In this document: positions 58,050 to 64,000 of the stretch, in pieces
How the letters are laid out: every line of letters starts with the position of its first letter
Numbering within the stretch: the stretch's first letter is position 1
From: Microbacterium testaceum StLB037
GTDB lineage: Bacteria > Actinomycetota > Actinomycetes > Actinomycetales > Microbacteriaceae
Assembly: GCF_000202635.1 (NCBI RefSeq)
Contig: NC_015125.1
Coordinates: 3,534,001 to 3,598,000, forward strand
Direction: 5' to 3'
DNA length: 64,000 nucleotides
Translations under genes and position numbers: made by a program
Notes under the pieces: model-generated
Databases searched by the model: none
What the model saw: the letters and a program-made list of their open reading frames with translations, nothing else
What the model was told of the DNA's origin: nothing

Positions 58050-61000
58050 ATGACTTCTGTCGAGTCGTCCGTATCGGTCCCCGCCCCTCTCGTCTCGCGT
58101 CGCCGTGTCGTCGGCGTGGGGGCGTGGGCGGTTCCTGCCATCGCCCTCACCTGGGGCACCCCGGCTTACGCCTCCGCGTCGAACGCGGCCGTCGTCACCG
58201 TGAGCGTTCCTCAGGGGCAGATTCCGGCGACGGGAGCGACGCCCCTCACCGTCCTCACACGATCCGCTGACGGGACCCCGAGGGCGGGTGCCCCGGTCTC
58301 TCTCACCGCGCCCGCCAACGCGCAACTCGGGAGCTCCGACGGCATCACGGGATCGGACGGCACGTTCACCACCACGCTCGACCTCCGTCGACCGAGCGCC
58401 AAACCCGGGTCGACGGTGACGGTCACCGCCATCTCGGGGTCGGACGCGGCCTCCGCCTCCCTCACCGTCCTGGGCGCGAATGCGCTCGGGTGGGGGGTGA
58501 ACGCGGGCGGGCAGTTGGGCTTGGACAGCGGCGGGCAGCCTGTGGTCTCGGCCGCCCACATCACACCTGCCTTTCCGGCGCCGATCGTGTCGATGATGAC
58601 GAATGGAGCGGAGACGTCGCTCGCCCTCCTCGCCGACGGATCGGTATGGACGGTGGGATCCGATCGGTTCGGCGTCCGCGGCCCCGGAGTGTCGACCGGT
58701 CGGGAGTGGCGGAGGTTCGCGGGGTTGTCGGATGTCGCGCAGCTGGTGGCCGGTGGGGGCACAGCATATGCGCGGAGAAATGACGGGTCGTTGTGGTCGT
58801 GGGGGAGTGCGGTGAATGGGGCGCGTGGTGATGGGTCTTCCGCGTCGTCGTCGGGGACGTCGGCCGACAGTGACACGCCGGCGAAGATCCTGGATGGGGT
58901 GGTGGATGTCGCCGCGGGCGATTCGACGGCGTATGCGTTGTTGTCGTCGGGGAAGGTGATGGGGTGGGGCAACAACTTCCAGGGCGGTGTCGGCGACGGG
59001 ACGACGACGAATCGCGCGAGGCCGGTGGAGGTGACCGGGCTGGAGAACATCACTCAGATCGCCGCGCAGTACAACGGCGGGTATGCGCTCGCCTCCGATG
59101 GCGCGGTGTGGGCGTGGGGGCGTAACGAGTTCGGCCAGTGCGGCAACGGAACCACCATCGCTGCTCAGCTGACCCCCGTCCAGGTAACCCTGCCCCTGGC
59201 GGCGACGCAAGTGGTCGGTTCGGGAGATGGGGGATTCGCACTGCTCACGGACAAGACGGTGCGGGCCTGGGGACGCAACGACTTCGGGCAGCTGGGCGAT
59301 GGGACGGGTGGTGCGTGGGATCCGATCGAGAAGCGCCAGCAGCCCACACCTGTCGCGGTCAAGAACCTGTCGGATGTCAGACAGGCCGCGGCGACGACGT
59401 CCGGTGGCATGGCGCTGAAGAACGACGGAACCGTCTGGGCGTGGGGAGGAAACAACAACGGCCAGGTCGGGGACGGATCGACGGTCAACCGCATCGAGCC
59501 GGTTGCGGTGTCCGGGCTCGAAGGATATGCGGTTTCTCGGCTGTGCCCGCCGAACGGCGGTGGTCAGGCGCGCAACCCCTTCGCGATCACGGCGGACGAG
59601 ACGGTCTCCGTCGAAGTCGACGGTCAGATCGCGGCGGGATCTTCGGGCGACGTCGCGGTCAAGGTGGCGGCGGGCGCCACCGCCATCGCGTCGGTTCCGG
59701 TGACGCTCACGGCGACGGGCAACTCGGCGCTGGGCACCCGTTCCGCGCAGACGGGAAGCGATGGTTTCGTCCGTACGACCCTCACTCCGGACGCTCGTAC
59801 GTGGCCGGGCACCATCGTCCGCGTGGACGCCACCACGGATGCCGATGCAGCGTTCGACACGACGACCGTGTTGGGCGCGAATGTGTTGGGGTGGGGTCCG
59901 AACGGGGCGGGGCAGGCGGGTGTTCCGTCGGGCGGTTCGCCCCTGTCGACTCCGACGCAGTCGGCGCGGTCGTTCCCGTCGCCGGTGGTGTCGATGACCT
60001 CCAGCGGTGCGGGGTCCGGTTTCGCGGTCTTGGCGGACGGCTCGGTGTGGACGGTCGGCGACGCGCGCTGGGGCCTGCGGGGGCCGGGCCAGGCGGGGTC
60101 GACGACCTGGACGCGGTTCGCAGCGCTCTCGGACGTGACCCAGCTGGTGGCATCCGGCGGTGCTGCATTCGCCGTGAAGGCCGATGGCTCGTTGTGGTCG
60201 TGGGGCTCGGCGGCGAGGGGAGGCCGCGGCGACGGGTCGTATGCGTCGTCCGCGGGGACGTCGGCGGACAGTGACACCCCGACGAAGATCCTCGACGGGG
60301 TGGTGGATGTCGCCGCGGGCGATCTGACGGCGTACGCGCTGCTATCGACCGGGAAGGTCATGGGGTGGGGCAACAACGATCAGGGCGGCGTCGGCGATGG
60401 AACGACGACGGATCGCCCTCAGCCGGTGGAAGTCTCCGGGTTGAGCGGCATCGTCCAGATCTCGGCGCAGTATAACGGCGGGTATGCGCTCGGCTCCGAC
60501 GGCAAGGTGTGGGCGTGGGGCCGCAACGAGCTCGGTCAGGGCGGGAACGGTACGGCAACGCCTGGGCAGTCAGTCCCTGTCCAGGTGACGTTGCCGATGG
60601 CGGCGACGCAGGTGGTCGGCGCGGGTGATACCGCCTACGCGCTGTTGACGGACAAGACGGTGCTGGCGTGGGGCCGCAACGATTACGGGCAGGTCGGTGA
60701 CGGCAACGGCGGGTCGTGGGATCCGATCGAGAAGCGTCGGCAACTGAGCCCGGTCCCGGTGGCGAATCTGACGAACGTGAAGCAGCTGGCCGCCACCACC
60801 GAGACGGCGTACGCGTTGGACAACGACGGCGCCGTGTGGGCGTGGGGTATCAACCGCAACGGTGAGATCGGCGACGGCGCCACCGGGACGGCGAACAACC
60901 GCCTCGCGCCCGTGAAGGTGCCGGGCCTCGAGGGGTACGCCATCACGCGCCTGTGCCCGGTCAACGGCGGCGGCCAGGGCCGCAACCCCTTCGCCATCGT

Positions 61001-62426
61001 CGCCCAGTCCACCATCGCCCTGGTCGCTGACGCGACCGTAGTCGCGGGAGGCGCGGCAAGCGCCGTGACGGCGAAGGTCGCCTCCGGATCGAAGCCGCTT
61101 TCGGCCGCGCCCGTCTCCTTCACGGCATCGTCAGGAATCGTCCTGAGCGCGTCATCGGGACAGACGGACGCACAGGGGCTGTACGCCATCGGCGTCACCG
61201 TTCCCGATGTCCGCGCGTGGCCGGGCACCGTCGAGCGGGTCAACGCGGCGAGCGGGTCCAGCTCGACTTTCGCGACCCTGACGGTGTTGGGCGCGAATGT
61301 GTTGGGGTGGGGTCCGAACGGGGCGGGGCAGGCGGGTGTTCCGTCGGGCGGTTCGCCCCTGTCGACTCCGACGCAGTCGGCGCGGTCGTTCCCGTCGCCG
61401 GTGGTGTCGATGACCTCCAGCGGTGCGGGGTCCGGTTTCGCGGTCTTGGCGGACGGCTCGGTGTGGACGGTCGGCGACGCGCGCTGGGGCCTGCGGGGGC
61501 CGGGCCAGGCGGGGTCGACGACGTGGACGCGGTTCGCGGGGTTGTCGGATGTCGTACAGCTGGTGGCAGCGGGTGGAACGGCCTTCGCGCGCAAGCGGGA
61601 CGGGTCGTTGTGGTCGTGGGGGAGTGCGGTGAATGGGGCGCGTGGTGATGGGTCTTCCGCGTCGTCGTCGGGGACGTCGGCGGACAGTGACACGCCGGCG
61701 AAGATCCTGGATGGGGTGGTGGATGTCGCCGCGGGCGATTCGACGGCGTATGCGTTGTTGTCGTCGGGGAAGGTGATGGGGTGGGGCAACAACTTCCAGG
61801 GCGGTGTCGGCGACGGGACGACGACGAATCGCGCGAGGCCGGTGGAGGTGACCGGGCTGGAGAACATCACTCAGATCGCCGCGCAGTACAACGGCGGGTA
61901 TGCGCTCGCCTCCGATGGCGCGGTGTGGGCGTGGGGGCGTAACGAGTTCGGCCAGTGCGGCAACGGAACCACCATCGCTGCTCAGCTGACCCCCGTCCAG
62001 GTAACCCTGCCGATGAAGGCGACGCAGGTGATCGCTGGTGGTGACACGGGTTACGCGTTGCTGGCCGACAAGACAGTGCGGGCGTGGGGCCGTAACGACT
62101 TCGGTCAGGTCGGCGATGGGACGGGTGGTGCGTGGGATCCGATCGAGAAGCGCCAGCAGCCCACACCGGTCGCGGTGGCGAATCTCTCGAACGTCACGCA
62201 GGTGTCGGCCACGACGGAGAGCGCATTCGCGCTCACCGCCGACGGAGCAGTGTGGTCGTGGGGCATCAACCGCAACGGAGAGATCGGCGACGGCACCACT
62301 GGCGAGAGCAACAACCGCACGGCCCCCGTCCGCGTCCAGGGACTCGACGGGTACGCCTTGGTCGAACTCACCCCTCGCAACGGCGGTGGACAAGCACGAA
62401 ACCCCTTCGCCATCTTCCGCCGGTGA
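58050..62426 (+). CDS. Secreted triple beta-propeller protein (RCC1/BLIP-II-like repeats with Ig-like spacers)
   Basis: 1,458 residues from ATG 58050 with GGGAG upstream (ATG 57969 possible but lacks good spacing). A Tat-type leader SRRRVVGVGAWAVPAIALTW ends near TPAYASA (about residue 45). Three modules follow, each an Ig-like domain of about 95 residues ending TVLGAN and a seven-repeat propeller: about 47-140 + 143-507, 515-607 + 610-979, 985-1078 + 1080-1455. Repeats have the form VWAWGRNEFGQCGNG, 21 in all. No LPxTG or membrane anchor, so it is released. Propeller 3 is a DNA mosaic of propellers 1 and 2. BLIP-II, a secreted inhibitor, has the same fold; function here is unknown. Confidence 0.88.
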   Translation: MTSVESSVSVPAPLVSRRRVVGVGAWAVPAIALTWGTPAYASASNAAVVTVSVPQGQIPATGATPLTVLTRSADGTPRAGAPVSLTAPANAQLGSSDGITGSDGTFTTTLDLRRPSAKPGSTVTVTAISGSDAASASLTVLGANALGWGVNAGGQLGLDSGGQPVVSAAHITPAFPAPIVSMMTNGAETSLALLADGSVWTVGSDRFGVRGPGVSTGREWRRFAGLSDVAQLVAGGGTAYARRNDGSLWSWGSAVNGARGDGSSASSSGTSADSDTPAKILDGVVDVAAGDSTAYALLSSGKVMGWGNNFQGGVGDGTTTNRARPVEVTGLENITQIAAQYNGGYALASDGAVWAWGRNEFGQCGNGTTIAAQLTPVQVTLPLAATQVVGSGDGGFALLTDKTVRAWGRNDFGQLGDGTGGAWDPIEKRQQPTPVAVKNLSDVRQAAATTSGGMALKNDGTVWAWGGNNNGQVGDGSTVNRIEPVAVSGLEGYAVSRLCPPNGGGQARNPFAITADETVSVEVDGQIAAGSSGDVAVKVAAGATAIASVPVTLTATGNSALGTRSAQTGSDGFVRTTLTPDARTWPGTIVRVDATTDADAAFDTTTVLGANVLGWGPNGAGQAGVPSGGSPLSTPTQSARSFPSPVVSMTSSGAGSGFAVLADGSVWTVGDARWGLRGPGQAGSTTWTRFAALSDVTQLVASGGAAFAVKADGSLWSWGSAARGGRGDGSYASSAGTSADSDTPTKILDGVVDVAAGDLTAYALLSTGKVMGWGNNDQGGVGDGTTTDRPQPVEVSGLSGIVQISAQYNGGYALGSDGKVWAWGRNELGQGGNGTATPGQSVPVQVTLPMAATQVVGAGDTAYALLTDKTVLAWGRNDYGQVGDGNGGSWDPIEKRRQLSPVPVANLTNVKQLAATTETAYALDNDGAVWAWGINRNGEIGDGATGTANNRLAPVKVPGLEGYAITRLCPVNGGGQGRNPFAIVAQSTIALVADATVVAGGAASAVTAKVASGSKPLSAAPVSFTASSGIVLSASSGQTDAQGLYAIGVTVPDVRAWPGTVERVNAASGSSSTFATLTVLGANVLGWGPNGAGQAGVPSGGSPLSTPTQSARSFPSPVVSMTSSGAGSGFAVLADGSVWTVGDARWGLRGPGQAGSTTWTRFAGLSDVVQLVAAGGTAFARKRDGSLWSWGSAVNGARGDGSSASSSGTSADSDTPAKILDGVVDVAAGDSTAYALLSSGKVMGWGNNFQGGVGDGTTTNRARPVEVTGLENITQIAAQYNGGYALASDGAVWAWGRNEFGQCGNGTTIAAQLTPVQVTLPMKATQVIAGGDTGYALLADKTVRAWGRNDFGQVGDGTGGAWDPIEKRQQPTPVAVANLSNVTQVSATTESAFALTADGAVWSWGINRNGEIGDGTTGESNNRTAPVRVQGLDGYALVELTPRNGGGQARNPFAIFRR
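58782..59194 (+). repeat. Intragenic repeat A, copy in propeller 1
   Basis: 413 bases matching 61599-62011 with a single mismatch (58865/61682). Leu is mostly TTG here, unlike most of the window. Confidence 0.9.
59868..60106 (+). repeat. Intragenic repeat B, copy in propeller 2
   Basis: 239 bases identical to 61284-61522. Confidence 0.9.
61284..61522 (+). repeat. Intragenic repeat B, copy in propeller 3
   Basis: Identical to 59868-60106 (offset 1416). Ends at a C/G difference, after which 13 more bases match. Confidence 0.9.
61599..62011 (+). repeat. Intragenic repeat A, copy in propeller 3
   Basis: Matches 58782-59194 (offset 2817), one mismatch. The junction between the two source types lies at 61537-61598. 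Confidence 0.9.
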
Positions 62427-62430
62427 TGCA

Positions 62431-62466
62431 GGAGGCCGGGGAGGCCGGACACCCTCCCCGGCCTCC
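62431..62466 (+). terminator. Hairpin terminator after the propeller gene
   Basis: Perfect 14-bp stem, arms 62431-62444 and 62453-62466, eight-base loop, starting four bases after the stop. Confidence 0.8.
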
Positions 62467-62495
62467 TGTCCACAGTCGGTTGCCCACTGGGACGA

Positions 62496-62529
62496 CGACG
62501 GGGGCGGTGCCGAAGCACCGCCCCCGTCG
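62496..62529 (-). terminator. Hairpin terminator after dps
   Basis: Perfect 15-bp stem, arms 62496-62510 and 62515-62529, CGAA loop. On the minus strand it follows the dps stop at 62543. Confidence 0.78.
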
Positions 62530-62542
62530 GAAGAGGAACGTC

Positions 62543-63028
62543 TTACGCGGCGAGGTGCGCGAAGAGGAACCAGCGGTCCTTGTCGAGACCGCGCTTGATC
62601 TCGATCGCGACGTCCTGGCTCGTCATGTCGATCTCGTCGAGGCCTTCAATCGCGGCCTCGATGTCGACGAGCACGGCGTCGATGTCGGCGATGATCGCGC
62701 GGATGATCACGTCGGACTGAGCGAAGCCGGCGGGAACCTCGGTGGCCTTGGCCTTGGCAGCGACCGTCGAGAGGCGCGAGTCGATGGGGAGACCCAGGGC
62801 GACGATGCGCTCAGCGGCCAGGTCGGCCCAGTCCTGCGCGTGCGCCACGACGGAGTCCAGGAGTTCGTGGACGCCGATGAAGTTCGCGCCGCGGACGTGC
62901 CAGTGCGCCTGCTTGCCGTTGACGACGAGAGCCTCGAGACCGAGGACGACGGGGGAGAGGAACTGGGCGGTGCCGGCGGCCATCGTGGGGTCGACGGTGG
63001 TGGCGGCGGGGGTGTGGACGGTGCTCAT
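62543..63028 (-). CDS. dps: Dps-family ferritin-like DNA-protection protein
   Basis: 161 residues. Dodecameric iron-storing protein that shields DNA from oxidants. NGKQAHWHVRGANFIGVHELLD, then DWADLAAERIVALG supply the inter-subunit ferroxidase residues (His, His, Asp, Glu). The N-terminal tail is short and not basic, so DNA binding may be weak. Start ATG 63028 with GAAGGAG upstream. Confidence 0.93.
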   Translation of the reverse strand: MSTVHTPAATTVDPTMAAGTAQFLSPVVLGLEALVVNGKQAHWHVRGANFIGVHELLDSVVAHAQDWADLAAERIVALGLPIDSRLSTVAAKAKATEVPAGFAQSDVIIRAIIADIDAVLVDIEAAIEGLDEIDMTSQDVAIEIKRGLDKDRWFLFAHLAA

Positions 63029-63196
63029 TTTCTGCTCCTTCTCGCAGCGAACGAAGTCTGATGGATGTAACGCTACTCACGCCGGAGCATTCCGCAAGCA
63101 AGTTGAGGCTCGGCTAAATCCCTGATGAATAGGCAATCCTCACCTCACTCGCCGCGTCGCGGAGGCGTCTCGTCGCGCGCATGTGAGGATCGGGAC

Positions 63197-63916
63197 ATGC
63201 CGCACCACACCCCGCGCACCGAGGCGTACGGAGACCACCCCGATCAGTGGGTGCAGATCGTCGGGGATTCCGACGCCGAGGTCGTCGTCTGCTTCATCCA
63301 CGGTGGCTACTGGCGTTCCTCCTACACCGCGGCATTGATGGAGCCGCTCGTCGAGCGGGTCTCGCGCGGTGGGGACGGCCTCGCCGCGATGAACATCGAG
63401 TATCGGCGCGAAAGCGACCCTTTTGCGATGCAGGCCGACGTGCGCGCGGCCCTCCGCCGAGCGCGGGAACTCTTCCCGGACGCCGTGCGCGTGGCCGTGG
63501 GTCACTCCGCGGGTGGTCATCTCGCGCTCCTCTGCGCCGACGACGCCGAACTCGTCGTCGCGCTCGCCCCCGTCACCGACCTCGTGGGCGGGTATGCGGC
63601 GCGCATCGGCTCCGGAGCGGTGGCGGAACTGATGGGGGCGTCGCCCGCCGATCGGCCCGCGGCGTTCGATGCGGCCACCCCTCGGCCGACGGTCGTGCCG
63701 ACGCTGCTGGTCCATGGAGTGGACGACGATCGCGTCCCCGTGAGCCACTCGCAGGACTTCGCGCGCCTCGGCCGTGCCGCGCACGCGCCGATCGACTTCT
63801 TCGAGTTCGCGCGTCTTCCCCACATGGAGCTCATCGACCCGGACGGTCCGTACGTGCCCGTCGTGACGGCCTGGGTGCGCCGGCACCACTCCCACCGACG
63901 AAAGGATGCCTCGTGA
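63197..63916 (+). CDS. Alpha/beta hydrolase with HGGYW oxyanion motif
   Basis: 239 residues from ATG 63197 with GAGGAT upstream. VVVCFIHGGYWRSSYTAALM gives the HGG oxyanion motif; VAVGHSAGGHLALLCADDAE holds the Ser nucleophile; LLVHGVDDDRVPV and the late LPHMELID supply Asp and His. The HGGYW form occurs in kynurenine formamidases and related esterases, but no other kynurenine gene is seen, so only hydrolase is claimed. Overlaps the next gene by GTGA. Confidence 0.85.
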   Translation: MPHHTPRTEAYGDHPDQWVQIVGDSDAEVVVCFIHGGYWRSSYTAALMEPLVERVSRGGDGLAAMNIEYRRESDPFAMQADVRAALRRARELFPDAVRVAVGHSAGGHLALLCADDAELVVALAPVTDLVGGYAARIGSGAVAELMGASPADRPAAFDAATPRPTVVPTLLVHGVDDDRVPVSHSQDFARLGRAAHAPIDFFEFARLPHMELIDPDGPYVPVVTAWVRRHHSHRRKDAS

Positions 63917-64000
63917 CCATCGCCGCGGACGCCTCGATCCTCGCCCTTCCCGACGCGGCACCAACCGTGCACGACGACGCGTTCGTGGCATCCGGCGCTC
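63913..64000 (+). CDS. Probable gamma-carbonic-anhydrase-like protein, 5' end only
   Basis: GTG 63913 overlaps the previous stop; 29 codons are visible before the window ends. LPDAAPTVHDDAFVASGA resembles the P-x-(V/I)-x-x-x-A-F-V-A entry of left-handed beta-helix gamma-carbonic-anhydrase proteins. The metal-binding histidines lie outside the window, so this is a tentative call. Confidence 0.45.
   Translation, partial: MTIAADASILALPDAAPTVHDDAFVASGA

Noticed and set aside
63197..63916. Kynurenine formamidase call for the HGGYW hydrolase
   Set aside because: The motif fits but the next gene does not look like kynureninase and no pathway genes are seen; left as a general hydrolase.

Overview
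This is a 64 kb, very GC-rich (about 70%), gene-dense stretch of chromosome from an actinobacterium. The best guess is Microbacteriaceae, probably Microbacterium. The gene order rnhB - DUF2469 - yraN - comM/yifB - dprA - xerC - M23 protein - rpsB - tsf - pyrH - frr - cdsA - divIVA-like is typical of Micrococcales. Other actinobacterial marks are GlgE, truncated haemoglobin O, a CpfC-type ferrochelatase, the clpS-DUF2017 pair, GatCAB, frequent GTG starts and many leaderless-looking TANNNT promoters. I see no prophage, insertion sequence, CRISPR array or plasmid functions; this is mostly core chromosome.

Layout. 1-4.9 kb: nucleic-acid maintenance (RNase HII end, YraN, ComM-like ATPase, DprA, XerC). 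5-11.6 kb: a DUF3060 lipoprotein, a degenerate M23 protein, then the translation and lipid block rpsB, tsf, pyrH, frr, cdsA and a DivIVA-domain protein. 11.6-17.5 kb: cell-wall and envelope genes, two hydrolase/transporter genes and a thioredoxin-TPR protein. 17.5-23.9 kb: the alpha-glucan block glgX-glgE-glgB on the minus strand. 23.9-28.7 kb: cysteine desulfurase, MnmA and LigA. 28.8-36.9 kb: lipoprotein, acyl-CoA ligase, gatC-gatA-gatB, dinB and a P-loop kinase. 37-40 kb: DUF2017-clpS-zincin operon, tRNA-His, orn, tRNA-Arg and a YczE-like protein facing its MocR-type regulator. 41.5-50 kb: ssb paralogue, lipoprotein, EttA, two thioesterases, trHbO and an MscS-type channel. 50-58 kb: PepN, ferrochelatase, RpiB, a Nei-like glycosylase, PaiB-like protein and an amidohydrolase. 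58-64 kb: a 1,458-residue secreted protein with three seven-bladed RCC1/BLIP-II-like propellers, Dps, an alpha/beta hydrolase and the start of a probable gamma-carbonic-anhydrase-like gene.

Functional links. Cysteine desulfurase next to MnmA fits sulfur delivery for 2-thiouridine in tRNA, and GatCAB charges Gln-tRNA by the indirect route. GlgE extends, GlgB branches and GlgX debranches alpha-glucan. ClpS selects N-end-rule substrates. HemH/CpfC and trHbO belong to haem biology, though they are not adjacent.

Most unusual signals: (1) the third propeller of the giant RCC1 gene is a DNA-level chimera of propellers 1 and 2, with 239 identical bases copied from one and about 413 nearly identical bases from the other; (2) the 7-mer GGATGCC/GGCATCC is several-fold over-represented, about once per 650 bp, equally on both strands, often using otherwise rare codons, and it forms the arms of at least four terminator-like hairpins; (3) a repeat with core TGAGCCTGTCGAAG is tandem after the glycosylase gene and also sits in frame inside pepN; (4) structured leaders precede rpsB and tsf; (5) CCAAT half-sites lie between the MocR regulator and yczE.
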